Shown here piece after piece: positions 28,410 through 40,018 of a stretch of DNA of 64,000 nucleotides (the stretch's first letter is position 1; every line of letters starts with the position of its first letter). Under the pieces are notes generated by a model. The model was not told where the DNA came from. It was given only the letters and a program-made list of their open reading frames with translations, and made no database searches. This DNA is from Isoperla grammatica (lineage: Eukaryota > Arthropoda > Insecta > Plecoptera > Perlodidae): the NCBI GenBank assembly GCA_945910005.1, contig OX246746.1, positions 27,675,075 to 27,739,074 on the forward strand. The letters are read 5' to 3'. The translations under genes were made by a program, and so were the position numbers.

Positions 28410-29590
28410 GCTAGTCTAAGCTATAAGCATATAGCTAGTCTAAGCAGAAAGCTTTCTAGTACTTGCTATGTAATTAAATTCATGTCTAATTTTGCAAATT
28501 TAAGCACATTAAAAATACAATATTATGGTATGTTTCATTCAAAAATGACTTATGGAATAATTCATTGGGGAAATGCAACGAAATGGGAGACTATTTTCAA
28601 ACTTCAAAAAAGTGCAATCAGGTGTATGCTCCATTTGAACTTAAGAGAATCTTGTAAAATACACTTCAAAAATTTAAAAATCATGACGATGCCTTGCCTA
28701 TACATTTTTCAGTTGTTGACATTTATAAAGACTAACTTTAAGGATCTAGAATTAAACCTAGACACACATAATTATGACACTAGACAAAAATCAAACCTTA
28801 AAGTCCATCGTCAAATATCAAGTCAATGCCAAAAGAGTCCGTTATACCAAGGTTCTCAACCATACAACTGTTTGCCATATTCTATTAAAGAAAAGGCAAG
28901 CTTGAGTTTATTTAAGAAGATTATTTTATTAGAATGTGCGTTTTATTCTACTAAAGAATGTATACAATATCTGGACTTATAGGCTGCAGCTTCCATTGTG
29001 TATTATGCTTGAGTTGTGTGGATGTATGTGTTTAAATTTGTATCGTATTTATAATTAGTTATTGTCCATTAGTAAAGTTGATTAATTCCGTTAATTATAC
29101 CTAGACTAATACAGGCTGCAGTTTCAATTCTGTATTATGTTTTAAGTTGTGCTCAGCGTTTAAATTATATTGTACTAATTAGTGAATGTCCACTTTTAAT
29201 TTGATTCATTCTTTTGTTAATGTTACTATTGTAAATGTAATGTTGACTTATTATAGGCTGAAGCTTATATTCAGTAATACCGGTATGTTTCTAAATACTC
29301 AGGTATCAGTAACAAACTTGTATTGTATTATATATATAATAACTAGATAAGTCAGTTATGGTCCTCTAGTTAGTCAATTTGATTCTTTCTGTATAATATT
29401 ACTGTAGTTTTCGATGTTATGAAGAATTGTTAGCATTTATTACCTCAATGCTTCAGGTATATTAGGCCTGAAGAAAACTACGGTTATTTTAGGCCTATTA
29501 TACCGCTCTTCGCACATCTCGGAAGAGATTTAGACCATGCAATGTATTGTGTCATGTCTATAGAAGAAAATAAATCTATCTATCCATCTA
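28410..29590 (+). mobile_element. 5'-truncated non-LTR retrotransposon with (TCTA)n tail
   Basis: It carries the C-terminal reverse transcriptase frame 28482-28982, a 600-bp 3' UTR with a repeated 'aggctg(c/a)agctt' block, AATAAA and a tctatctatccatcta tail. It interrupts the satellite between 'ccgtaatta' and 'aattatct', so aatta is a likely short target duplication. Confidence 0.8.
28482..28982 (+). pseudogene. Non-LTR reverse transcriptase C-terminus (Jockey/I-like)
   Basis: 166 codons. SKMTYGIIHWGNATKW, IFKLQKSAIRCM, LHLNLRESC, then NYDTRQKSNL, YNCLPYSIKEK and LLECAFYSTKE. This is the ordinary tail end of a non-LTR RT ORF: 'YGI..WGN', 'QK+A+R', 'Y.TR.+', 'YN.LP..IK', 'FYS..E'. The catalytic FADD part is absent because of 5' truncation. 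A relative of the last motif is at about 52170-52480. Confidence 0.8.
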
Positions 29591-30324
29591 AATTATCTCT
29601 TAGTCTGTGTTATGTCACGCAGGTATTAAAACGAATCAAATGAAATAAATATACTCAGGTTCTCTTACAAATCGCTACTATGTGTGACATTACGTAGCTT
29701 TCAAATGACAGTCCAACAACCTTCCGTAATTATCTTTTAGTCTGTGGTACGTCACGCAGGTTTGTTCAAATATGTTTAAACCGGTGTAATTGAAATTAAT
29801 TAAAACGAATCAAATGAAATAAATATACCCAGGTTATCTTACGAATCGCTACTATGTGTGACATAACAAAATTTTCGACATTACGCAATTTATATTGTCA
29901 GCCCATCAAACTTTCGTAATTATCTCAAAATCTGTGGTATGTCACGCAGATCGTTTATATATTCTTAAAACAGATGTGATTGAGATTAATTGGAAGGAAT
30001 CAAATTAAATGAATATACTCAAGTTCTCTTACAAATCGATACTTTGTTTGGAATTACGTAATTTCCGAATGACAGCCCTTGAAATTTACGTAATTATCTC
30101 AAAATCTGTGGTATGTCACGCAGGTATGTTCATATGCTTAAAGTAGGTGTATTTGAGATTAACTATAATGAATCAAATGCAATGAATATACTCAGGTGGA
30201 CAGCTGGCTATGGATTACTTATCTCTATGTGTTACTGTTGTATTGATACAATTAATTGATTACAAGACATGAAATCAGAGTGTTAATGCTCCTTGCAACT
30301 GAGTGATGTTGATTGGCCGGCAGG

Positions 30325-30675
30325 GAGAAAGAGACGCACGTGGCCTACTTGCGAAGCGTGGAGGAGGAAATGGATGTTCAGGTGATGCGAGCAGTGGAGA
30401 ATGCACGAAGGGAGGCAGAGATCGAGAGACAAGCTCTGATTGAGAAGACACAACTGGAACTAAACGAGTTGCGGGCGCACTTCAAGATATTCGAAATGTT
30501 TAACACCCTCGCCGATTACAATCGAACAAACCATAGCTACGAAGAAAACTGCGAATTGAGAAATAGCCTAGCTTGTGCCAAAACTGATCTTGCACTGGTG
30601 AAAACAGAGATGGCGCAACTGCGGTCAGAGTACGCTCAGAGGCGCAAACCTATAGTTTACCTCCTCGTGAAGTAA
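30325..30675 (+). CDS. Coiled-coil reading frame, possible isolated exon or retrocopy
   Basis: About 115 codons with heptad-like charge pattern: VAYLRSVEEEMDVQVMRAVE, IERQALIEKTQLELNELRAH, a short break, then ELRNSLACAKTDLALVKTEM and AQLRSEYAQR. Codon use is more GC-rich than the flanks. There is no ATG at the start: the frame opens right after 'ggccggcag', which could be a splice acceptor, and ends at TAA 30673. A possible donor GAA|GTAACC is at the very end. The style resembles coiled coils of EF-hand Rab proteins (RASEF/CRACR2A), but this is a guess. No neighbouring exon was found. Confidence 0.45.
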   Translation, partial: EKETHVAYLRSVEEEMDVQVMRAVENARREAEIERQALIEKTQLELNELRAHFKIFEMFNTLADYNRTNHSYEENCELRNSLACAKTDLALVKTEMAQLRSEYAQRRKPIVYLLVK

Positions 30676-33600
30676 CCAAACAATCTCACAAACTTCACAA
30701 TGCAAGTTGAGGGTGTAGATATTATTTCTGTGGATATGACCGAACATTTTAATTAGTGACACAGCAAATATAAAAGAGCGATGCAAGTATAATTAAATGT
30801 ACATCATATAGATATGTATGTTTATACCAACCTAGAAAACACCTATGATATCTTCAAATGATTTTGGAATTGTGAAATTATGTTTATCACTTTACGAGAA
30901 AACAAAGCGTCCTGCATATTGTTTTTGAAGTCTTGATATTGGTAACAGGTAAGCATCGCCCCTATAGCAATATATCCAAACGACTCCTCCATTAGACTTA
31001 TACGAGCTAAGTAAATGATAACTAGTTGTGATATATTAAGTCAACAGGAACGTGCCAAAATGAACAAGTTCACCAACAACCCAATCTTTTACAGTAAGTA
31101 AACACCACTGATCCGAACAATTAGCGATGAGAAGATGTTCTGTATGCCTAATGTCTGACATTGCTTGTTTCAGAACAGCGAACTTCGACAAACAAATAGT
31201 ATCTTCGTGAGGCAAAAATCACTGGGGACAAAGAACTTTCAAAAGTCCGGACAACACACAAACTCATGGTAGCTACAAGTTGTATTGTTTATGTGTATTA
31301 AGTGCAGTCCATATATAAGGAATTCCTTAATCTTGATATTGTCAAATTAATTCGTAATGGCCCAAAGTAGCGACAAACTTATCGCCACCCACAGACAGCG
31401 TCCTCAATATTGTTTTTGAGGTCTTGATATTGGTAGCAGGTAAGCATCGCCCTCAGGTATAAGCATCGCCCCTATATTAGCAATGCATCCAAACGACTGC
31501 TCCATTAGACTAATACGACTCTTGTAGAACACTACTGCGCGTTTTAGCAATTATTTGAATTTCGTGCGGTGTGCGCTCGTGATACCACCTGGCGGCATTA
31601 GTCACGCAGTGTGAGTTGCAAGTCAACTAATCGCCAACAGAATGCAGTAATAAACAAGTGGTTTTGTTTTGTATGTTTTTATTGATTATAGGTTGTATTT
31701 AAGAAAATAATTCTATTTTTCTTGCACTACTTAATACGTAAATAAGTCACAAGTAAATGTGAGACATTGGTATCGTGGAAAATACCTTCAATCAACCTAT
31801 GGAACCGAAATGAAAAGTTAGCAACCATTGGAGAATCGTGGAGGCATTTTGCTGAGCCTCGGTCATAAAGCTCTAAATCTTTGCCTTCGGGCTACTCTTT
31901 AACAAACCGATTATAACCACAATTATTCTCACGAGACTTATACTGTATGTATGATTGTTGTATTCGACCAAACTCGAATATTACGATACTATCAGCTCGA
32001 GGGATTTTGGGGTGACGGGGGGGAGGAGTGGTGTGGGGGACAAAAAACCGTGAAACATGTCTAGTCTAGTGCCAAAGAGCAACAGAAAGTTATCTCTTTC
32101 TTTAATTATTGTTGTAATTGCAGTTTATTATATGATTATGTCGAATATATGATTAGTCTGATGATTATGATTTTCGGATCTGAAAAATGCGACAAGGCAA
32201 ATATTGTAAGTAGTTGTTGCAGTGGCCGGAATTGCCTGCCTTACATGAGCAGTGACATCTGTCAATGACAAGATCTTGGCGCCCTAAAGATAATTTCACA
32301 TCCACTTTGTGAACTTTGCAAACAAAAATCTCGTGGAATTCATCGTTCCTGCATTTTATTCCGGCTCAAATGACATGGTTTGCTTCCAACACTGCTTCCC
32401 CTTCTTTATAAGCTCGCAAACCTGCACCTATGAACCTATTTATCTCTGCCCAACTGACTCGAACATTATCTTCCATACCCGACAGGGTTGGATATTACAG
32501 TCTTTGATACGGAGATTTTAATTTTTAATTCGTGCCAGTTATTTCTTATACGAAAATACACACAAGGTGTGGTGTGGGCGTACAATAACGTTTATACAGC
32601 AAGAATCCGCCATGTTGGTTTTCGAGTGCTGCCATCTCTTATCACTTTTTTGGCGAAAATTACAAGCCACTACCAGCCCAGCTACCCAGCTACCACCCCC
32701 TGGCCAGCCAGCCAGCCGTCTCCGACATGTGTGTATGAGAGAGAGAGAGAGAGAGAGAAAGAGAACAAAGTAATAAAATACAATACAATGAAGCTGAAGT
32801 GATTAGTGTAAGTAACTACTGTCAGTAGGTATACATCGATGTAACAAATACTGTAATTATTAAATCAAATATATTAAATGGAATCATGAATAATAATAAA
32901 TACAAATTAATAATAACAAAGTAAATACAAAAATAATTACTTATTCAATGTATATCCTATTCAGTTGAAACTGATTTATATTATAATATATTACTACCAC
33001 TGCCAGTGGCGTAGCTAGAAAACCACGGGCCCCCGAGAAATAGAACCTGGCGGGCCCCTATCATATACTCGTAAACGTAATTTTGTACTGTGTCCAGGAT
33101 TATGTTCATGGTCATTATTTAAAGGCGTATCTCAAATCTCTTTATTTTCTAAGCTAGTCGACTAGCCTTTTCAAGTCAGCAATTGTTGTAAATATTGTCA
33201 CTAATTGTTGCGTTAGTCTGCTAGTTAGTCGCCTAACGCCAAAATTGGGATTTATACTGTATACTTGTTTTTTTTTTTTTTCCTGAAAAGCAACAATAAT
33301 GAAAACTGGAATCTGGGACTTTAATTTTTACAGCCATTGATTTAGAACTCGGAATTCCGAACTTCCGATAGCAAACGAATTGATTAGGTAATCATTAAGT
33401 TCGTCATCTGAGTCAATCGAAAGTGTTCTTATCCCAATCCCATGCATTATACTCAATTGTGAAAATGAGCGTTGTGAACTTGCAACAGTACCTGGTAGCG
33501 GTAGAAATTTATCATCAATGCCGTTTACAGAACAAACATCAGAAAAGTGGAATACGCAGTATTTTGAAACTATACTTTTATATACGCAAGATTTACAATC
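30676..33600. other. Spacer with a 90-bp direct repeat and microsatellites
   Basis: About 30918-31007 and 31408-31517 are direct copies (tcttgatattggta(a/g)caggtaagcatcgccc ... ccaaacgact.ctccattagact.atacga). The right copy has a 20-bp internal duplication. A (GA)n run is at 32736-32760. At 33005-33060 'ggcgtagctagaaaaccacgggccccc' looks like a transposon edge. No gene recognised. Confidence 0.45.
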
Positions 33601-33619
33601 TCGTTTCTTGAACATGCAA

Positions 33620-33908
33620 GGGTACGCCCGGCCACCATGGCTCAACCACGCCGCAGCCTCGCTCCCACCGCTGGTGAGGGAGGGTGGCAGGTGCCAGTCC
33701 TCTGTCTCGGGGGTTGTTGGGCAGTACAGTCGGGGCCGGGGCGAGGATAGGAAGCTGCGCGCTGTCCGCCAATCTTGCCTCCGCCGACCATTTATTTTAA
33801 TAAACCTTTACTAATTAATAGTGTGTTTTCGTGATAACCCTGGCCACCTATACCCCGTAGAACCCTCTCTTATACTAATAGGAAGACCCGCTCAGTCGGG
33901 TCCTCACA
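33620..33908 (+). repeat. Probable 5' LTR of the gypsy element (left edge uncertain)
   Basis: It ends in CA at 33907-33908, three bases before the primer-binding site. It contains an AATAAA signal near 33800. The left edge is not defined because no second LTR exists for comparison. Confidence 0.45.
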
Positions 33909-33911
33909 GAA

Positions 33912-33922
33912 TGGCGCCCAAC
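33912..33922 (+). other. Primer-binding site
   Basis: TGGCGCCCAAC directly downstream of the LTR edge is of the type used by many gypsy elements and retroviruses for tRNA priming. Confidence 0.7.
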
Positions 33923-34093
33923 TAGTGGTTCGGGTTAGTGGCTTGGGTAGACACGTCGTGGCGTGTGTTTCGTGTGTCCGGAGTGTTCGTACCGAGGTTC
34001 ATGGTTCGCGCGTGCGGCCGCGTTACACGAGCGACTTCACGCTACGCTAGCGGTTCTCGGTTTTCGCGATCTGTAAACGTTACCGCCTCTGCG

Positions 34094-35078
34094 ATGAGTG
34101 TGAACAATGTTGACTCGGGTATTTCGGAGCCCAGTGCGTCGGTGTCTCCCGCCGTCGCCGAGGATTATTCAAACTCGACTGGCGGCAATTGAATCCGCCA
34201 ATCAGCAGTCAGCGTCGACTGGTGAGCCGACACAACAGGCTTCGTTACACCATAGTTACTATTATAAGTCCATGGTCACACCACGGCAAGAGCTTCAGCC
34301 AACATGTTTGTCGCGGGCGTCCACGCTCAACCTGCAGCAACCGCGCTTCTCTGGCACCCCCCCTCACCTCCCAGTCTCATTCCTGAGACAGCTGGACGGT
34401 TATTTTCATTTGGCGACAATTCCTTCCCACTTTCACCTGACCGTGGCCTTGGATTGCCTCGAGGGCCCGGCTAAACTGTGGGGGGAGGCGTTCGCCGAAA
34501 GGTTTTATGATTTCAACAACTTCACGTCTTCTTTGTTGCGCGAGTTCTGGGGTGAATCTCGTCAGAGAGATGTCCGCTTTGCTATTTACAATGGCATGTA
34601 CACTCGCTCCACCGGCACAATGGGAGACCACTTCTTACAACTCGTTGTTCAAGCCAGACATCTCACGCCACTTATGTCAGACAACGAATTAATATCTCTG
34701 GCTATTCGTCACTATCCGGCGGCGACTGAGAGGGCCCTCCTGTCGGCGAGCCTCGAGAACGTTGAGGATATGCTGTCACTACTCCGCAAGCTCGATGAAG
34801 CCGACGCGCGTCGTCAGACTACGAGCAACAGGGAAACGAGGTCGCGACCCCCTGCCTCTAGCGACAGTGCACAACAACCGGCTGCTGCCTCTGGCTCACA
34901 GTCGCAAGAAGACGGGGAGGGGGCGGACCGTCCATTCAAACGTCCGTGGTTTCATCGCCCCTCACATCGCGACACGCAGGCGGCGAGTGGCAATGTACCA
35001 CCACCGGCGAGTGGCAACGTACCAGCCCCTGACTCATACATGGCGCCGTCACTTGCACCACAGCGGACGGAAAACTAA
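34094..35078 (+). pseudogene. Gypsy gag, frameshifted
   Basis: ATG 34094 opens MSVNNVDSGISEPSASVSPA, which runs out of frame near 34170. The body continues in the frame 34107-35078. It contains a gag core of the 'F.G..P..+..+L..+' type (SGTPPHLPVSFLRQLDGYF), LEGPAKLWGE, FAERFYDFNNFTSSLLREFW and LSASLENVEDMLSLLRKLDE. The tail is rich in P, S and Q. No CCHC knuckle is visible. Part of it is duplicated at 26688-26790. Confidence 0.85.
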
Positions 35079-35086
35079 CATCGGCT

Positions 35087-35878
35087 GTGAACGTGGTCCG
35101 GGAAGTCACGGCCGAGAGACAGGAAGTTTCCTCCATTTACCGGAAGCCATCCGAGGACCATCTACTCGACGAGTCTACAGTTAAGGAACAGAGGCGCAAG
35201 TCCCCAACCGTCAGCGGTGTTTTAGGTAAAACACGTGTGTTGCTGCTCATTGATACGGGCAGTGAGGTGTCCTGTATGTCTGAGGAACTGTGGGACACTC
35301 TCTCAGCGCACGAGTCCGCTGTTCTGCCGGTGCTACCGACCAATGGTTTTTCTATTATCAGCGCTCTGGGGACAAGAAGTCAACGCATTACTCGCCAGAC
35401 AATGCTGCCACTCACATTGGGTGATTTCTCGTCGGACGTGGTGTTACTCATCGTAAAAAACCTCGTGGCGCTGTGCATCCTGGAAATGGACTGGCTCACG
35501 TCGGTGCATGCTACGGTGGATTTTGATAATAGTCGCGTCCACGTCTTCAGTGAACCGGGGGTGCGCGTGTTCGATGTGCCGTTTGTCTGTGCGGGCGCGC
35601 ACGTGGCGACTGACAGTGACAGCGCGCTAGTACGGCTCGTCGCTGAGGGCGCGGCCCACACTGCTGCAGCGCTACTGCCAACCGCTCCTTGTCTTTCGCA
35701 CGGGAACCGCGAGGACTTGCCATATTGTGCCGACCACGGGACTGAGGATGACGGCGATACCGTTACTCGCATTCAAGAGAAGTGGACGAAATCGATTGTT
35801 TATCACTTGACCAGAAACAGGAACTTCTTACTGTTCTCCATGAAAATAGCGACGTGTTCTCCGATCGCCCGGGTCTAG
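35087..35878 (+). pseudogene. Gypsy aspartic protease region
   Basis: LLIDTGSEVSCMSEELW carries the DTG active site of a retropepsin (residues about 55-57 of this frame), followed by a linker and ILEMDWL, the usual 'LG.DWL' position. The frame ends at a stop at 35876-35878 before the RT. Confidence 0.85.
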
Positions 35879-35988
35879 CAAACAATTGCCAGCACGTAAT
35901 TCAATAAACAAATTACATTCCGTTCTGCCAGAAATCATACCCAATCCCGCACGCGTATCGCGCGGAAGTCGACCGCCAAATTGAAGAT

Positions 35989-36273
35989 ATGTTGGCGGGA
36001 GGCATTATTTCGTGGACTTCGAGTCCATGGGTCAACCCCTTGGTGACAGTGGTGAAGAAGAACGGGTCGGTGCGTGTTTGCTTTGACGGTTGGCGACTCA
36101 ACGAAGGTATGGTGGAAGACCGGGACACCCCGGAAAATCCAGAAGAGATTCTACAGTCCTTCGATCAGTCGCAGTGGTTTTCAACCCTTGATTTGACCAT
36201 GTCCTACTGGCAAATCCCCCTGGCACCGGAGAGCAGGCCAATGACCGCTTTCTTGTACAAATGTTGTAGCTAG
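35989..36273 (+). pseudogene. Gypsy reverse transcriptase, first half
   Basis: IISWTSSPWVNPLVTVVKKN, VRVCFDGWRLNEGM and FSTLDLTMSYWQIPL are RT motifs 1-3. The normal 'D+R.LN' is changed to a G-W-R form and the D of motif A is kept (LDLT). It ends in a stop right where the next frame begins, so a small indel is present. Confidence 0.88.
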
Positions 36274-36289
36274 GTACTGTTTCAATGTC

Positions 36290-37042
36290 ATGCCTTTCGG
36301 CATTTCGACGGCGGTGGCGAGCTTCACTCGCTGTCTCGACGGAGTTTTGGGACCGGAAGTCAAAACGTTTACTCGAACGTACATTGATGACTTATTGGCG
36401 TTTTCGCCGACGTGGCAAGCGCACCTCGATCACCTCCGACGGTTATTTCAACGTTTGAGAGCTGGGGGGATGACACTGAATCTACGGAAGTCGTTCTTTT
36501 GCCGGCAAACGGTGCCCTTCCTGGGACACGTTCTGACCCCCGAGGGAGTTTGGACAGACCCTGATAAAATTCGAGCGATTAATGAGTATCCAGTACCAAA
36601 AAATGTTAAGCAATTGCGAGCCTTTTTAGGTCTAGCCTCGTATTACCGGCGGTTTTGTGACAGGTTCGCGGACAAAACGGTGCCTCTGCTACACCTCTTG
36701 CAAGGCAGCGCGCGCTGGAGATGGTCCGACACCGAACAACGTGCATTCGATGAAGTGAAGCGATCGTTGCTTAGCGCTGTTATGCTGTCCCAACCCCTCC
36801 CCAACAAGCGGTTTTATCTCGAAACAGAGAGTTCCGGCTATGGCGTTGGGGCCCACCTCTACCAACTGAATGATGACGACGAAAAGATGGTTGTAGCGTA
36901 TGCGATATTTTGTTACCGAGGCCGAACTTTTAGCGGTAGTTTGGGCGTTGACCAAGTTCAGTACATACCTTTTGGGTGCCGCCTTCACCGTTATCACGGA
37001 CCATCGGGCTCTTACATTTTTAATGAAAAGCCGATTCGTTAA
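36290..37042 (+). pseudogene. Gypsy reverse transcriptase, second half, and start of RNase H
   Basis: MPFGISTAVASF, the catalytic YIDD (TYIDDLLAF), LGHVLTPEGVWTDPDKI and RAFLGLASYYRRFCDRF are classical gypsy RT/connection motifs. RNase H begins with FYLETESSGYGVGAHL (normally a D at the E). The frame shifts near 36900. Confidence 0.9.
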
Positions 37043-37799
37043 CAGCCGGTTGACCCGATGGATTCTTCTCCTCCAGGAGTTTAATTTCAACATCTGTTAC
37101 TGTAAAGGAAGGGACAATGTCGTTGCGGATGCGCTATCGAGACACCTGCCCGATTGCAATACCGACGCAACGCAAGAGATGAGCAAAGACGTTATCGTCG
37201 CAAAGCTTAGTACAACCAACGCAGATGGCGGCCTCGCGGGTATACTACACATTTTAGCAGAGAAACAGCGAGCTGATGTTCACTTAAGCCAAATTAGAGA
37301 CTGTTTAGAGGGCATACCATCCACAAGCAAACAACAAAATGTCAACGACAAAGTGCGAATGTACAAGATATTTTACGATGTTTTGTTCCACGCTGCTTGG
37401 AACAATACGTGGAAAGTCTGTGTTCCGACCGATTTGTGTCCTAACCTTATATGGTACTATCACGATCGGCATGGATATTTTGGTGCAAAAAAGGTTATTC
37501 TTATGCTACAAGAAAAATTCTATTGGAAAAGTATGTGTCGACAAGTGCGGGGGTTACTAGCGACTTGCGAGTTGTGTCAGAAATCAAAGCATCCCACAAG
37601 ACATGATAAAGGGCCTATGCAAAACGTAATCGCTGAACGGCCATTACAAAAAGTCGCTCTTGACTTATTTGGTCCACTTCCACGCAGTAAGGGGGGAGTA
37701 TGTTACATCCTCGTGGTTCTAGACCTCTTTACCAAGTATGTTGCGGATGTACCCGTTAAAAAAAGCTACGACACAGGCCTGTCTCAATCGCGTAGTTAA
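36900..37799 (+). pseudogene. Gypsy RNase H end and integrase first part
   Basis: TEAELLAVVWALTKFSTYLL, FTVITDHRALTFLM and DNVVADALSRHLPD are the RNase H end. The HHCC zinc domain follows (YYHDRHGYFGAKKV ... CELCQKSKHP), then the integrase core with its first D (VALDLFGPLPRSKGG, VVLDLFTKYV). It breaks off at a stop at 37797-37799. Confidence 0.92.
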
Positions 37800-38394
37800 T
37801 GAATACTTTCCGACGGTGGGGAGACCTGAAACTATCGTGTCCGACCACGGGACACAGTTCACCGCTTAACAATGGAGCCGCGTATTGAAAGCTGAAGGTG
37901 TGAAACCAACGTTCATCTCCGTCCGCCACCCGGAATCGAACCCGGCGGAGCGCGTAATGAAAGAAGTCGGCCGCATGTGTCGGGCATTTTGCAACGAGAA
38001 ACATTCCGCGTGGTCAGCCTTAGTGCCGAAAATGACGCAGTGGATGAACCTCACTCACCACGATTCGACAGGGTTCACGCCACACGAACTGCATTTCGGT
38101 AGGCCAACCACCCGCGAAATAAACGCACTTCTAGAGTTTCCACCGGACGAGGGCGCGCACCCGACGAAAGAACAACGAATAGTTCTCGCTCGAGACAGGC
38201 TTCTTTCTAGAGCAGCTGACAGAAAAACTCGCCATGATACTCAGAGTCCACTTGTCACTTATAAACCAGGTGATTTGGTGCTGCTCAAAACCAACAGACA
38301 ATCGGATGCGGCGGGACGATGGACAAAAAAATTCTTTTTCATCTACGATGGTCCGTACGCAATTGAGAAAGAGTCAGCGCATAACGCGTATTAA
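37800..38394 (+). pseudogene. Gypsy integrase, second part
   Basis: It contains TIVSDHGTQFTA (second D) followed by an in-frame stop at 37867, then SVRHPESNPAERVMKEVGRM (catalytic E), STGFTPHELHFGRP and a basic C-terminal part with KPGDLVLLK. Broken relative to the preceding block. Confidence 0.9.
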
Positions 38395-38460
38395 TTACGC
38401 GATGTCACTACAGGGAAACTTTCGGGTACCTACAATGTTACTAATTTAAAGCAATATCGA

Positions 38461-38910
38461 ACCCAGGACTAACATCTGGCCCGCTTCGGTGCCACGCGCG
38501 ACAATACTTTCTTTTAGTGCGCGTAAGCTCTGTTCACGCGAAGGTGTGTGATGTTTCCGTGTGTTAGCTGTCTTTGGTTTCGAAAAATAGTGATACAATA
38601 GAACATCGGCTATTATGAAATATAGCTTTTGTTGAGTGAAATATAATTAACCATCATCGATATCAAGGCAATTTCCACATCCTACTTGTAAGACAATTCA
38701 GTGTTCTTTTAATTTGGCTTGTTAATCTCCTAAAACATGTAGGTATTTGTATTTTTTTCTTGGGTGGCGACGTCCGTCCGAGGCTCAGTACTTCTAGGAT
38801 TTACTTTGATTTTGAAATAATGTAATTGTGTGGTTTTGTTTACTTATGTTACGTTAGCCACGTCACGTTACGTCTTCTAGAATTTACTTTGTATTTTGAA
38901 ATAATGTAAT
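38461..38910. repeat. Spacer with a ~43-bp direct repeat
   Basis: 'cttctagratttactttg(t)attttgaaataatgtaattg' occurs at about 38790-38832 and 38873-38912. The second copy touches the BEL/Pao LTR edge. No 3' LTR of the gypsy element is present here. Confidence 0.6.
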
Positions 38911-39402
38911 TGTTAGCGCGGGGAAGCAAAGAGAAAAGATTGTATAATTAGAACTGAAAGTGGACTGTATATTTTGAATGAACTTACCGAGAATGCAGTG
39001 AGGTGGAGAATAGTGTGATACCGAAGTGCAGAGACTAGTTGTTTGCCTGGTTTGATAGGTAAAGAAAAGATTAAAGAACCCAGGGTTGAAAGGAGAAGAA
39101 AGAAAGAGTAAGAAAAAACGCCTCAAGAGAGGCTCGAACCACAAGCAGTGAGACAATGGGTGAGCTCGTCGCTCGGAGTCCGCTAGCAGTTCGAAGGCGA
39201 GATGACAGGCACGTAGGAGAGTTGAAACCAGACTGGTCTGACTGCACAAGCAGCTCAAACACGAAAACATGCATACGTCACAAGGGGTAGGGGAAATGGA
39301 GATAAGAGCGAAGGGCGTAGAAGGACGTGACGTAAACAACCGGAAGAGTGACTAAAACCTATATATAAAATTTACTACAAACTAGGGAGGTAGGCGTGAA
39401 CA
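38911..39402 (-). repeat. BEL/Pao LTR, oriented with pol (3' LTR)
   Basis: Read on minus it runs TGTTCACGCC...CGCTAACA, 492 bp, with TGTT/AACA ends. It is preceded on minus by the purine-rich ggtgggcggta, a good polypurine tract. A TATATATAGG lies 35 bp in. A second copy lies at 51655-52156 but in the opposite orientation. Confidence 0.8.
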
Positions 39403-39567
39403 TACCGCCCACCAAAAAATGAAAGAAAATCATTTTTTTCTAGGAAACGAGAATTCAAAACGAAACTGATATAACAAGTAAAAGGAAAAAAGAAACGATA
39501 CGAGAAGCTCCTTCGCAACTAGGTGGAGGGGAGCGTGACCAGTTTATATTGACTGGTCGAGTGTGAA

Positions 39568-40010
39568 CAGTGATGATTTCAGGCATATCCCGGGGGGGGC
39601 GGAGCCCCCCGCGGCAGTTGTAAATGCCCCCCCTAGCAGATTAAAAAAATCACATGAAGTATTGTAAATTTGCAAAAAAAAAATGCAAAATACAAGAAAA
39701 TGAGGTATATTTTTCCACCTCATATAGGACTAGGAAATAAATCGATTTCCACGAAAAACTCATCTACTTAAATGTTGCAACATTTTATTTTCTATTTAAA
39801 CGATGTTAGGTAAAGGTAAGACCGTAAGAATGGCAAATAGGAATCACCTCATATTTGAAAACTGAAAGGATGGCATCAACAGAACCATAACCCCCTCCAC
39901 CCCTGCCTTTTGTCACGGCGTAAAAAAAAGCCATAAAATGAGTTACTAATTTAGCAACACCCCAGATTTTTATCAGCCCCCCCTAGGAAAAATGTCTGAA
40001 ATCATCACTG
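39568..40010. mobile_element. hAT-like MITE in the BEL/Pao element, target duplication agtgtgaa
   Basis: Ends CAGTGATGATTTCAGGCAT and (inward) CAGTGATGATTTCAGACAT. Flanks 39560-39567 and 40011-40018 are both agtgtgaa. The arms start with C/G-rich blocks. No gene in it. Confidence 0.92.
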
Positions 40011-40018
40011 AGTGTGAA

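Larger units (their letters stand above)
28250..30200 (+). repeat. ~180-bp satellite, about four units, split by a non-LTR insertion
   Basis: Units share 'acaaatcgctactatgtgtga', 'acattacgtag', 'aatgacagcc', 'ttccgtaattatct' and 'tatgtcacgcagg'. The word 'tactatgtgtgac' lies near 28350, 29675 and 29848, with a diverged copy near 30040, so the period is about 173-190 bp. The first unit is left of the insertion at 28410-29590 and the others are right of it. Confidence 0.8.
33620..38460 (+). mobile_element. Ty3/gypsy LTR retrotransposon, broken, without a 3' LTR
   Basis: Order: probable 5' LTR, primer-binding site, gag, protease, reverse transcriptase, RNase H, integrase. This is the Ty3/gypsy order with integrase after RNase H. 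It is broken by several frameshifts and stops (near 34170, 35880, 36273-36290, 36900, 37797 and 37867). I find no copy of the 5' LTR after the integrase, so the right end is lost. GC content is clearly higher than in the flanks. Confidence 0.92.

Noticed and set aside
33938..34093. Extra gene ahead of gag
   Set aside because: It is the leader read in frame with the first gag codons; no domain, and ATG 34094 is a better gag start.
38884..39339. Protein gene starting MFTSRPSTPFALI (also at 51714-52154)
   Set aside because: The two copies are LTRs of a BEL/Pao element; the frame lies within the LTR.
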